Made by a program: the position numbers and the translations under genes
Part shown: one piece after another, positions 37,526-49,450 of the stretch
How positions within the stretch are numbered: the stretch's first letter is position 1
Layout of the letters: every line of letters starts with the position of its first letter
The notes under the pieces: generated by a model
The model's database searches: none
The model's input: only the letters and a program-made list of their open reading frames with translations
What the model was told of the DNA's origin: nothing
Source of the DNA: Mugil cephalus
Taxonomy: Eukaryota; Chordata; Actinopteri; Mugiliformes; Mugilidae
Length of the DNA: 64,000 nucleotides
Direction: 5' to 3'
Assembly: GCF_022458985.1 (NCBI RefSeq)
Contig: NC_061783.1
Coordinates: 16,685,913-16,749,912, forward strand

Positions 37526-38639
37526 GGCTTCAATAATTTAGCAACTCCACCAAAAATGACAACAGGTTGTTTGAGGAGATGAGCGAGAGGCAATAACTCA
37601 AATAAAAAATAAATAAAAAAATAAAGAAAAGCCAATTGAAAAATGCTCTAAACGAGATCCAGAAGGTGAGCGAAGACCATCTTCATCCCCGTTTCTCTTC
37701 CTCTTCTTTTACTGGAGCGCTCCACCGTCTATTTTCCATCTGCCAGGAAGTAGAAGCAGATGATCCGGGCCTAAAATAGGAGAAGATGGAAAAATCAAGG
37801 CCAGAACAAACTCACAAAACTTTCATTTAGACGTTCATTTTATTATGAGAAATAGAACCATTTCGAGGCTGGACCGATAAATGCTTGCATTAGCATTCTG
37901 CATGACACAAAGTATTACACAGAGGAAGCGCATCTTGGTGTTTGTTCGTAAGAAAAACAAATTTAGACCACATTAAAACCTTCAAGGGCACCTGAAATAA
38001 CAGAGGGAGATAGCACAGCTGAAAGCAGACAAAGGAGCGTTGTTCAAGGATGGATTGTGAGGAAACGTTATTCAGAAGTTGCACTGCAATATGCTGCAAA
38101 TCCCTTTCCATATCTGGGCACTGGGTTAGGTTTAGGACAATTGCTCTTTCATCATGTCCCCTGACCCTCACAGCAGTCGCCCACTGGGAGGCTGCAGAAA
38201 GGGACTTAGTTTCCCTCCTCACAGGATGTCTCCCAAATCTGCTCCGCAACTTACGCAACAAGTTCCAGGTTTGGATATTCACTTAAATCACTTAAAGAAG
38301 CATACCAAGCATGCTCTGAATATTTATTTGCAACTTCAGGCACAGACAACACTGCTTAAACTGGACATTTTAACTCACCCCACCCCACAAATAACAGTTA
38401 TGTGTCTAGACATATGTTAAAGCACATTACTTTGAGTGAGTCCAGCTGCACTAATGAGCACAAACCTGAGCCAGAACAAAACATATTGACTGCAGGAGTG
38501 CACCGCCCAGCACTTCAACGCTCTTCCCAAATACTTCTGATGATGTTACACATATTTCTAACGGGGAAATTATCACCGACGCGCCCACAAGTCTCAAAAA
38601 TAACACGCAAAGGAGGGCGTTTAGGTAGTTTACCCGTTT

Positions 38640-38800
38640 AAAATGTCGCGTGTCCACCTTCGGCTGCGTTTTCCTCAGTGTAAATTAATTTCCAACGCAA
38701 AGCCCAGTTCCCGTTACTCTCTTGCTCCCTTTTTCCTTTGCCGGACTACAGTCAATATGGCGTGTGTGTGAACAAACGTGTTTCCGGTTATACATTTCAA
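38640..38800 (-). promoter_or_regulatory. Candidate ddah2 promoter and non-coding first exon
   Basis: A YY1-like AATATGGCG (about 38754) and relatively CpG-rich sequence precede a minus-strand donor-like GTAAAC (plus-strand GTTTAC near 38630). A non-coding first exon about 38640-38750 is plausible. No splice partner can be proved from sequence. Confidence 0.3.
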
Positions 38801-41389
38801 AGTAAGACCTAACACCCTCATTGGCCACTTGATTTGTGGTCACAAACAACACACTTCCCGTTTTTAATTAATTAAAGGTAACAGTATAGCTGTTTAAATA
38901 TGTTATGCAAAGGCATAAACAACAAACTAGCGATATACAGTCGTCTAAATGTTAAATTTGGACAAACGTTAAGCTCTTAGTTTTTAAAGCCGATACACTA
39001 AACTTCCGGTCTTCTTCGTGTGTTTATGTCCAGTTTGACTCGGCTCTCCCACCCTTTCATCCCAACACCCCCCATCCCCCACACGTCCTGCCCGCATTTA
39101 ATCAAGTCTGATTGAAGTTATCACAGCCACCCTTGTTTTAGCCGTCAGTACTGTTGAATAATACAAGTAAAGGCGAATAAAAAATTCTCATTTTTGTTTC
39201 TCCGATTTCACTTAGAAAGAGAGGACTTAAATAATTAAAAGTCCCGCAGACAGAATGTCCAGATATTTTTAGTTAGAAGTGAAGTAAATTTGACTATTTA
39301 TATTTTAACAAACAATCAAATGTTAATGTTAGCTTGGTAGGGAATTTATCAGTAATTAATAGCCAGTGAATTAACTAGCAGCTGTTAGGCTAATGCTTAT
39401 GCTAACAGTTCAAAGCTAACTGTCGATAACAGTTAAGAAACAAACACGGCCTTGATTTGACATTAGGTACTACATTATGAGAAAATGTTTAAATATACTT
39501 TGCCTAGATTTGATTTGCTATTTCAGTGAACAAAACTAATACCGTTACCTTGATTTTGGATGGAACATCCAAAACCAAGCTAACAATATGTGACCGTTAG
39601 GGCTAATGCTAATGATAATAGTTAGCTGGAATTTTGCAGCCGCTAATTAGCTTGTCAGAACTAATTAGGGCTGATAGCATTAGCTAGCTACATTATTGGA
39701 AATGTATATGTATATTTTTATTCTCTGTATTTTGGCAATAGCTAATATATACCTTCACAAATAAAATTATTTGCTTACTCTTAAGATAATGCTAAAAGTT
39801 AGCTTGAACTTTATAACTAGTGTTGATTACTGATTAAAGTAATTAAGACTTTTTTTGGTTTAACACCAACAGGTTGTATTATTGGAAAACGTTAGCAGGA
39901 ACAGACTCCCTATATTTTTTATCGAACTAGCAAACATCCCTTGTATTGACCCACTGAATATAGCAGATTATTATTTTTTCTCTAGGATTAAGGATTCGTC
40001 TTTCATATCCCCCCTTGTAATCCTGATGAAAAGTGTATGAAGGGTCAGACGCAGTCCTGCCTGTGCTTTACATACAATATAAATGTGTACTGTCTGCAGT
40101 GATATATTATGTTGTAGGTCATCATAGATTAAGGACTATACGATGAGTTACTGAGCGGTCCCCGCTGTTTTTGTTTGTGTGACATGGCAAAAAAAATTAA
40201 TCTGGCTTTTCCTGGAAAGTGGGTCAAATTACAGCGGATAAACCAGTTCCCTCTGCAGACACCAGAGAAAACACGAATTGTGTTTATAAGTGCTATTAAA
40301 AAATGTAAACATGAACAAGCTTGTTTTGACTTGTGAGGCTGCACAATATTTCCTTCTAGTGATCAGATGGAGTTACTGCAGCAACAGGGAGCCACAGATG
40401 ATTGTGACAATACAACAGAAAAATGTCCAATGATGTGAAGAATAGACGCAAATTGTGAGGAGGACGCAACAGTAGAAGGAAATGTGGAGGGATTCAGGAT
40501 GGGAGGTATTTTAGAGGGCACAGACAGGATTAAAGCACACCATCTGTCCACTAAAATCCTTTAGCCGGCACACAAAAATGTCCCCGTCACATACAGCATC
40601 AGCACACGTCTGTAAAGGAATAAGTGATTTTCAGATCTTGTCTTAGCTCAGTTTTGTAGACTCAAAAAAGTGAATCTGAAGCCAGTAAATCTATTTTACA
40701 ATGGTATAAAAAAAAATGCAACTTGTGCAAATTGAAAAAGTGCATATTTCTGAAACCAGAAATACGTGATACCCCTTAGCTGGTGCTGCTGAATATGCAG
40801 TAAAGTACAGTTTTAATGTTACTTGACGTGATATGTGCACATTCTAAAAACTATTTAAATCTCACACCAAACTCCATTCAAAAATCACCTGCTTTAACAA
40901 GAAACACATACAAGTACAAAGCGTATGACAAATCATACATTTTTTATGACATTTATGATTAACAGAGGTGTGTCGCACATTTCTGCATAAATCATTCAAC
41001 CCTGAAAAATGAAAGAAAAGAAATATTCTCAGGGAGTTTTTTTTTCTTTAGAAGCGGTTCATGGATTTGTAATTAATCAACTGGTAAACAGCTTATTCAG
41101 TCTGAGCTCAGGTGGCTCACTCCATCACAAGACTGCTGTCAGCAGACCGTCCTGCATGCTGCCCTCACGTCTCCTATTACGCCCTGAAGGATAATTCAGT
41201 TAAACTGGCTCGATCTCCAGCTTACTGAATCTCTGTCTCTGACACGCTGACGTCCCCTCTCCGTTCGTCTGCTGACTCTTTCTGCACGGTGCTGACTATG
41301 TCGGTGTCTCCATCTTTTCTCAACATCACTGCAAATACATCGTTTTATTTTGACTGACCCGGCACTAACCAAACTCAGTATTTCTCTAT
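38801..41389. other. Intergenic region between ddah2 and the first Ly6 gene
   Basis: No gene is supported. The stretch is AT-rich and contains several GCTAATGCTAA/GTTAGC motifs (39380-39680), commonly seen in teleost repeat-derived DNA, without an identifiable element. Confidence 0.55.
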
Positions 41390-42228
41390 TACACCACATC
41401 ATTATGAGAATTGTCAGCGGGTGGGATATAGGAAGCAGCAAGAGAACATTTTGTCCTCATAGATGATGTTAGAGGCAGGAAAAATGGATGAGTGGAACCA
41501 TTTTAGCCAATGACTTTGACATTGGCTAAACTGCGATGGCTAGACGTCTGGGTCAGAGCACCTCTGAAGACTGGCGCTCTTGCGGGGTGTGTCCAGACCT
41601 GCAGTGGTCAGTACCAATTAAAAGTGGTCCAATAAATGAAAAGCAGTGAAACAGTAATAGGGTCATGGGAGGCCAAAACTCTCTGATGCCTTGAAGAGAA
41701 ACTGTTGTAGCTCAGGACGCTAAAAAAGTTCATGCTGTTCCTGTTCGAAAGGGATGTGCTGGATACACCTTGCAGAACGTAAAGTATCTTGCATTTTGGC
41801 TGATCAAAGCAACAAAGCCATTATTAAAGGTGTTTTAATTATTTTTTTGTACAGACGTGAGGCTATAGGAAGCTTTCCATTCTGCAAATCTTCTTCAGCT
41901 TTGCAGAAAAAGCTGATGCAGGTTCTAAAAGAAAGGTTTCAGACCATTCACGAAAGTACCTACCGTGGCCATGTGAGCTTTATAATTTAACCACAAACCA
42001 CTGGAAGAATGTGATATGGTCTGATGAATCGCATTTTCTATTACATCACAAGGATGGCTGCATGTTGCTTACCTGGGAAACACATGACACCTGGATGCAC
42101 AGACAGTAGCACATCGTAGCACACCATGTACACGTACCTTTCATGGAAATTTTCAGAGGTCTAGTCCAATCTGATGGTTAAGGGGAAGCATACACAGGTG
42201 GTCACGATGTTATGGCTGATCGGTTGTA
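41390..42228 (+). mobile_element. Tc1/mariner-like DNA transposon, internally deleted and degraded
   Basis: The 3' end GTCACGATGTTATGGCTGATCGGTTGTA matches the ends of a common fish Tc1-like family in pieces (GATGTTATGGCTGATCGG). The left end TACACCACATCATTATGAGA is a decayed counterpart. Between them are ATGGCTAGACGTCTGGGTCAGAGCA-type helix-turn-helix coding and, near 42017, WSDESHFLLHH, which contains the second catalytic Asp region of the transposase. The length of about 840 bp, against roughly 1.2 kb for intact relatives, and several breaks show a fossil without function. Confidence 0.85.
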
Positions 42229-42857
42229 GATTTCGACATTATGCTTAAACAGTGTTTTAATCCTGGTTCATTTTGCAGCTTTGTTCACAAGTTGTAAGAC
42301 TGACCAAAAAAAAAGCAACGTTTTGTCCTAAAAACTGTGACTTCATCAATATACATCCACATGTTTAGATCAAAACAAACACACCACTCCGCCTCATGTG
42401 TAATCATGAAGCTGTCAATCTTTCATGTGATTGAAACGCTTAAATTTGAACTGTAGCTTCTTATCTGTTGCATTACTTTGTGAATGCGCGGGTAAAGTTT
42501 TTAGTCAACGTTCGCTTCACTTCAACATGAACATAAACCTTCCTTTAGTCGGAGCCCATAACCATGTCAGCCGTTCACAATTACCTTAAATTAAATTAGT
42601 ATTTTTAGGGAGGAGACCGTCCGAAGAGGAGAAGAGTAAGAAAAACTCAGGTGACCCGCGAGTGCTGATCATATAAATCACACTGAAGGAGACACCTTTT
42701 ATCAGATCAATGGAAATACAGAGAGAGGTCAGCAAGAGACAAAGAGACATTTAATTTGGTAATGAGTTGTGGGACGCTCCAGATTAAGCAGTTAGAAGAA
42801 CCCGGGAAGGGATTTCTTTAGTACGACCCAGCTTGAAAAGTTGCTCGACGGACTTTT

Positions 42858-42881
42858 GAGGACTTTCAAGGACTTTCAAGG
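42858..42881. repeat. Tandem GGACTTTCAA duplication before the Ly6 start codon
   Basis: GGACTTTCAA occurs twice in direct tandem just before the ATG at 42889, with a related GACTTTTGAG a few bases earlier. GGACTTTC partly resembles an NF-kB half site, but the second half is not conserved. It probably lies in the 5' UTR. Confidence 0.6.
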
Positions 42882-42888
42882 AAGCGCT

Positions 42889-45472
42889 ATGTCTCGTCCT
42901 CAGATTTTAGTTCTACTCCTGTGTTGTCTCCCTTTGGCAGGTACGTAAGAAGCTTTTAGTTTAATCAGATTTTAGAAAATGTTAAAAATTTTGCAAAGCT
43001 CCTAATTTTTTTTTTTTCCAATGTATTTTAGCGCCTTTTATTTATTTGCTTTAATGTTCCTTTCTGTTCAGACTGGACATTAAACAATGAGTTTCAAATA
43101 CATGTGTGGCGAGCTTCAATAGTCTACCACAGATAGTTTAAGACATAATGATTATTTATCCCACCTATGGGAATTTTCCTTGTCACAGTAGCACATAATT
43201 AGGTAAGAAATATTTAGAAAAGACAATGTCAAATTTGAAAGAATGTACAAAATATACAAGAATATAACAGCACTCTGACATTCAGTATATACAGTGTGGG
43301 CTGGGAATTAAAGAAATGCAAAGAAAATTGGAATATAATATAACTGCTAAGATACTAAATGTGAATGGGGTCCAGTTGATTTGATTAGCTCAACTATTTG
43401 TCTTTACACATAATCCCGTGGTTGAGGAAAGGATCTATGAACAGGAGAGATTATTAAATGGGCAAATGTTCACCCACTGTTTCTTTTATTTATTTATTTA
43501 TTTATTTTAATTATGGCAGTTTTGGTCCTCCATATCGCTAACCTTGTAAGACCGATGTGAATAATTATACTTCACTTTATTTAAAAATAGTTTATAATGT
43601 AACTGAGCGAGTATGGTGTGAATCTATAACAGGAAACCTCAACAGTTGTTGCTATCTCAACACCATCAATAAACAAGCGCTATTACTTTTTCCTAGAAGA
43701 ACCAGTATCAGTGTTTATGTTGGCTGAAAGTAGCTGCAGCTCAGAAAATAATCTGATGTCATTTAGAAAGAATCTATTGTCTCTAAGAGCTAAATCAGCT
43801 GTAGAAATTCTGCTGCTACATTAAGATATAACATCAGCTTTTTAAACTCTTGTTGTTAGCCCTTAGAATTTGATGGTTCTTTATTGTCACTACATAATTT
43901 AATATTATGCCATCGTGTCCCTCAGCCCCTTTGTGCTGTTACACCTGTTTTTTTCCGGCCATCTCTCCTATGGATTGCATCAAGTATCGTCAGGAGTGTC
44001 CAGCTGGCCAGCAGTGTCTCTCAAGTGTGGCGACAGGAAGACGAGGTAAGATCCAGATCTGTGCGTGCGACAGGGTTTATTAAATTATTGAACCTGGCAA
44101 ACAAAGCCCCGTTGTCCGAGAACAGTTTGCATGTATTCGCGTTGACTTAAATCTGTTATTTATAGATTCAAACTTTAAATTTAGAATCATTAATTGATTT
44201 TAAGGCCTACGCCCTCAGACAGATACCTTAATAGATTGCTTCTTTCAGAGTTAACCGCTATAAATAATGGTGCTGTTTGCAGACTGCACTCTCTCATGTC
44301 TGCTATGGGCACTGAAATAAAAGGCCGGGATCCTTTCTCTGTGTGAAAGCAAACAAAAGAATGAATCAGTGGATCAGACCTCAGTACCATCTCTCATCAG
44401 TCTGGTTCTCGGGACACTGCTGCCTGTTATGCCATCAAATTATGATCTAAAAATAATTCTCTGGGCTCCGAGGGAGGGGCAAAAACATTTGCTGTGTCTC
44501 ACCAGAGGACAAAATACTGTTTCCAGTGTGAGCAGCATGCAGGAAGAACATCATCCGTCATGGGCGTGATTGAACCCTGACGTCAGGTGATAACTAAAAA
44601 TATCAAGCAAAGATTTGGTCTTCAGTGAAAAAATATTTTAACTTTTCTACATCTGAGTTTTCAGATTTAAGTCCGGATATCAGTAAAATTAAACATGATT
44701 GGAAGGAAGATTTGACAGAAGGGTGTTCACATGGTTGTAGTCTGCAACCCCACCACAAGATGGCACTAAACCTACAACCCGGTTCTTTAAATAAAACCAG
44801 ATTTAAAGCATAAAATATAAAATTATTCACCTGATTTTATGCTGTAGCATCATTTAAAAATATAAAGGTTCAATTCACTTCTTAAATAAAATAAATAAAG
44901 GGATTTGATTTGACTTGTAGTGGTGGAAAGAAACACAGTGAGGCTGAGTAGAGAGCATCATATAGGGCTTATTTTTGCTTTCCAAACTAAATGTAAGACC
45001 TTGTGAAGGGACTGCAGTGTCAAATAAAGTGAAAACACCTCTTTTATGAAATGAAATATCTAAGTATATCTAAATATAGCCTAAATATTTCAGCCTAAAA
45101 TTAAGCACAAAAGCATTTTATAACCAACTAAAATAAATATGTGCAACAAAATTTAATATATTCTTCTGAGTTCAATGTTAATTTCGACTATTTAATACCA
45201 GCAGATAATGCAATATTTTAATTTTTTAATATTACATGCACGCGTTATCCTCTCTCAAAGGTGCTCTACAAATAACGATATACGAGAAGAGCTGCGCCAT
45301 CAACTCCCAGTGTGGTCTGAGCGGACAGAAGTACACAACGGGCATCTACTTCAACTACACTAACACCTGCTGCAATACGGACCTGTGCAATGGGGCCGTG
45401 ACGGTTGCTGCACTCAGCTGGAGAGGAGTGGCGCTCTGCCTCCTGCCTGCAATCACCCTCCTGCTGGGCTGA
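42889..45472 (+). CDS. GPI-anchored Ly6/uPAR-domain protein A (3 exons, 127 aa)
   Basis: Exons: 42889-42940, 43926-44045, 45261-45472, all joined in phase 1; the total is 384 nt. The signal peptide MSRPQILVLLLCCLPLAG is followed by LCCYTC at the domain start, paired cysteines through the domain, and CCNTDLCNGA at its end. A hydrophobic C-terminus (LCLLPAITLLLG) lacks a cytoplasmic tail, which is typical of a GPI-anchor signal. The three-exon, phase-1 layout is the standard one for Ly6 genes. Three-finger Ly6 proteins act on the cell surface or as secreted ligands in immunity, fertilisation or receptor modulation. The ligand of this one is unknown. The gene lies on the strand opposite to its two paralogues and beside ddah2 and clic1, as Ly6G genes do in the human MHC class III region. 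Confidence 0.9.
43147..43300 (-). mobile_element. 3' tail of a non-LTR retroposon (minus strand)
   Basis: TTATCCCACCTATGGGAATT followed by TTCCTTGTCACAGTAGCA is the reverse complement of a common fish LINE tail of the form TGCTGTGACAAGGAAATTTCCC...GGGATAAATAA. It lies in intron 1 of Ly6 gene A. The 5' limit is approximate. Confidence 0.5.
43482..43510. repeat. (TTTA)n microsatellite
   Basis: About six TTTA units in intron 1 of Ly6 gene A. Confidence 0.85.
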
Positions 45473-45479
45473 GCAGCAG

Positions 45480-45792
45480 AGGCCAAATCAAGAGAGACTG
45501 GAAAAAAAACAAGGGTTGTAACACAAGATTTAGAGAATTTCTGTTTTTGTGGAGAATTAACCAGGAACATGCCCCAAGAGGCCACTCAGCACATAACTCT
45601 GCTTTATGCTTTAATGAAGATAATTAATTTTTCAGCTTGATTTGTCACATTTTTGTCTTCCACAATAATCCTTATAGATGGAAAACTGCAATATACAAGT
45701 AAAATAATGTCAGAAGAAATAATTACGGGTTGGGGGAAAAAAAAAAGAAAAGAAATGCAATTTTTTTATTTTTTAACAGTGGCCGTACTAAT
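45480..45792. other. 3' UTR and downstream flank of Ly6 gene A
   Basis: Sequence after the stop at 45472. No clear AATAAA lies close by; ATTAATTTT-rich sequence near 45625 may carry a variant signal. No other feature is seen. Confidence 0.4.
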
Positions 45793-46554
45793 AGACCCCT
45801 TCATGGCCTACGTCACTGTGACGTCATGATGTTAACTGGAGGCAAAACAGAGGGAAACTTGAGGCAAATACTGTCAAGTTCAACCATGAAAATGTCATCT
45901 TGCTGTATTTTTGGTACTAAAATCAAAACACTAACTGCCACTCGAAGACAACTTTGATTTGGCGATTAAAAGAAAGGATTGGAGTGAGACAATCAACAGA
46001 TTAATGCATCAGTTTTAGCCTGGAAAACGTTAAAGGTTAGAATAAATCGTGACTGAAATGACATTACGTTAATCCTTATTTAGGGGGGTTCTTGTTACAT
46101 GCTAATGCTAATGCTAACCGCGAACTAACGCAACATTAGTTGTGTGTTTCAGGGGTATTGAAGCAGAAGTTGTATTTACTACATTACCCTCCACAGTGGT
46201 TCCACTTACTACTTGTAATATCTTTGTTGGAGAGGCTTCACTTGATAAAGACAAACCAGACTTTGTCCCCTCTGTGTCCTCCTTTGGTCAAATCGTCCAT
46301 CCAGGTAGTGGGACATCGGTGAATATAGTCCCCTCAGTCAGAGTCAACTTTTTAAAATAACACTCACGGTCTCAGGGTGTGGGTGCATTAGTATATTCAC
46401 TAAAATATGCGCTTTCCTCGTCCATTCTTGCCAAAACAGTCCATTGAAATGTGCTAACAGCTGTTTACCGGCTACAGTGTTTGAGATGTGTTGCATCCAG
46501 TTAAGCCCCGCCCCTCAAAATACATCACTTTGTTTACAAACCGTGAAGGGGTCT
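45793..46554. mobile_element. DNA transposon remnant with AGACCCCTTCA termini and AT target duplication (possibly ISL2EU-like)
   Basis: The left end AGACCCCTTCATGG and the right end, as reverse complement AGACCCCTTCACGG, match at 13 of 14 positions. AT flanks both ends (45791-45792 and 46555-46556), fitting a 2-bp target duplication. The length is 762 bp. Inside, a plus-strand open stretch reads SLDKDKPDFVPSVSSFG, similar to text seen in THAP/DDE-type transposases of fish, but no full domain is present. A 2-bp AT duplication and short ends suggest an ISL2EU/PIF-Harbinger-related group. That family call is tentative. Confidence 0.7.
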
Positions 46555-46556
46555 AT

Positions 46557-49140
46557 AAAAGTATGGAAAGGCCTTTTCAGTATTATGCTCGCCAATGGTG
46601 CTGTAGTCTATTAGCATATATTGACATTAACGTTTCCTGCTTCTGTTAGAGCAGAAATAGTTGGCATTCGTTTTCTACGGCTTCTTTGTGGACATTTCAA
46701 CATGAGCACACCCGATAAGAGGTTAAAAAAAAATAAAAACACACCTGCCACCGAATGATTTATTGTCAAGTTATTTTATTAGACCAGTAATAAATGTGTC
46801 TTTTAAGTAGAAAATACATTTCAGCCGTGTTATTAGTTTGATTGTCTTTGATTGTCGATTTACTGATTTAGCTTCCACATCACCGTTTAGATCCTGTGGG
46901 CTTTTAAGTGCAGCTGCTTTTTACTACATGAATAAAAAAAACAAAGCTAAAGGCTAAAATATTTTGTAGGGAAATGCAAAGAGAAAAGCTCGATATGAGT
47001 TTAACAACAGTGAAGTGAAAAAGAAAATATGCAAACAAACGTTACATTTAATGAGTTTAATGTGTTAAATGGTCCCTGAAACTGTATCAAGTCCTACAGT
47101 TAAAAGTGAACAAAGGTTCTACAACAACACATTATCGCTGAAAATATTCAGACTCCTTCCCTTTGAAACATTGGTCCACTTCCAAAATTAAAGATAAAAT
47201 CCACAATAATTCGGTCAAGTAAAAACATCATCATCAAGATTAAATTTCTGTAGAAAAACTTTGCTTACACACATTTTTTTCCCAACTCAGGATACAAGAT
47301 TGTCTTTTTAAATCCCTTTAAATTGCACTTAGGTTTATTTTTTTAAAACATCCTTCACACTTATCTGTGAGACACAACAACAAGTCCTCAATAAATGCTA
47401 ATTTGCACAATTACTTGCAGTAAAAACGAGTTCTTATTAGTTCCAGTTCCTCCCAATGAGTTCATTTCAAGTCACACAAAGTTCAGACTAAGACTTCCAG
47501 GCGTGGACAGTGAAGGGTCAGTCTTACATCTCTAAAGGCCTTTAAAGGATGGTAACAACACATTTTTAATGTCAACAAGTCCCGTGAAAACATCAACAAG
47601 TGTAAGGAATGATTTCAGAGCCAAGTCGATGCAAAGATTTAGTAGCAGAAAAGTCAAAGCTACTGAAAATAGTGACAATAAAAAAAGTTTAGTAGCAGTT
47701 TTGTAGTCACAACACACAATTTACAAAATATAACATTTTAAACTGATTTAATTCAACACAAAGGTACTGAGACTTAATGAATTTCAGTGGTATTGGTAAC
47801 AGACTTCCACCTAATGAGGCTGTACTTGAGCTAAATGCTAATATGAACATGCTAACATGTAGCCGGAGAACCATTAGCCAACATCACCAACTTTATTTGG
47901 TGTGTTAGCACGTACATTGTACATGTGTGTTAGCATGTACATTTACCATCTAACATTTACCAATTAACATTAAAGACATTTCTTTTCGAGCCCAGACTCT
48001 AAATGTGTATTAATCCGCAGTTAAAAATAGGCCCCAATAAATGCACTGTTTACTCCTGATTGAGTTTACTGACGTCCCAGCTGGTCTGGGAAAATATTAA
48101 GCCTTTACTTTTTAATTCCTTCATTTATACCAATAAAAAGGCTATATGGTGTTTTGACCCGCTGAGGGCACAGACAGGTTAATGAAGTCTGGAGGTATTA
48201 AAAAAAAACAAAAAACTGCCTGTTTTCATGGGATTTGTTGACATTGAGGAAAATATAAAAGGATCCCGGCCTTACTCTTTAACGAACTATGAACCAGTTA
48301 TAAGAGAGCCTATCGAAGCTATTTTCAGTTTAAACATTGCTCATGTTTACACTAAACTTCCTGCCTTTTAACCCCCCCCCCCCTCATGAATGCGACATAG
48401 CATAAGCCTTGGACATGCTGCAGGAGGAGGCTGATGGGAGAGCTTCATCTCTTCATCCACAGTCGCTTCAATGCACTCACAGCCTCCTTCCACACACGAT
48501 GAGCAGAACTAAATACATTGTTGGCGTTGGGCCCTCACGGCGGATCACGCACAAGCTTGGTAATCTTGAATAATCCTTCACGCCTGCTATGGGAGCACAG
48601 AAAGAGGAAGCCCGGGTCTATTGAAACAGTTTCCTGTCTCTAACTGTTCTCAGCTCTCCCTCCTCACAGTGAGACCCCCTCCCTCTTTGAGGTGCACTAT
48701 GAAGAATAAAACACTTAGAAAACTGTATTATTAACTGTAAAAGGCCTTGTTCCCTCAGAAATGAAAGAAAGGTTAATGTGAAAGCTGTTGTCATAACAGA
48801 TAAATCACAAAAGACTCTTTGGCAGGCGAGTCGGCGCTGGTATGCAAATATCACTTCCTTAATCAGAAGAAATGAATGAGTTGAATCAGCCCCTATGTGG
48901 CTCGCAAGGTAAAAGCAGGCAGCTTCGTGTCTGTCAAAAACTCCCCAAGACATGACGAGGAAGAGTTGAACAAAGAAAAGCATCCGTGTCTCTACCGATA
49001 GTGAAACTGTACACAAAGCAAGGTGGCCATTAAAAAGGTGAAAACGTTCCTGCAAGCGACGCGATCGACGAGCCAACAGACGTTTCCTCATCTCCCCGTC
49101 AGCAAAACAAATTTGAACAGGGTTTAATGTGTTTGTTTTT
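46557..49140. other. Intergenic region between Ly6 gene A and clic1
   Basis: No supported gene. A C-run lies near 48370, and a 157-codon minus-strand open frame (48618-49091) has no splice context or recognisable domain and overlaps the downstream flank of clic1. Confidence 0.55.
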
Positions 49141-49450
49141 TTTTATTGTGCATGTGTTTGTTTTTGCGTCAGACATCTGAGCTCATGGTTTTAATACCTA
49201 GTTTAAGGTGAAGAAAACTACAAACTACATGTGTGTAGTCTGAAAACACTGAATCAGGTCTTCAACATTATAAAAACATCAGATGTACTTTAAGAGAAAC
49301 GTCTCGATCGTGTTGCTTGCAGAGAAACCGTACAAAAGTAAATTTTTAATCTGTGTTTGTGCTTTTGTTTGTCATTCTGCTCATATATGCATGATATATA
49401 CCCCCCCCCCCCCCCACCCACCACCACCCCCTATCCCACCCATTCTCCTC
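49141..49450 (-). other. clic1: clic1 3' UTR with poly-C tract
   Basis: The minus-strand sequence after the clic1 stop codon runs to a polyadenylation-signal candidate (AATAAA on the minus strand, plus-strand TTTATT near 49142). It contains a C-run of about 17 followed by CCACC repeats at about 49401-49437, which is a G-run in the mRNA. Confidence 0.5.

Noticed and set aside
36661-37582. Plus-strand open frames over ddah2 exons 1 and 2
   Set aside because: They are shadows of the GC-rich minus-strand exons, which carry the DDAH2 protein.
48618-49091. 157-codon open frame on the minus strand
   Set aside because: It has no recognisable domain, no splice context and a composition like random sequence. 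It lies just downstream of clic1 and is most simply a chance frame.
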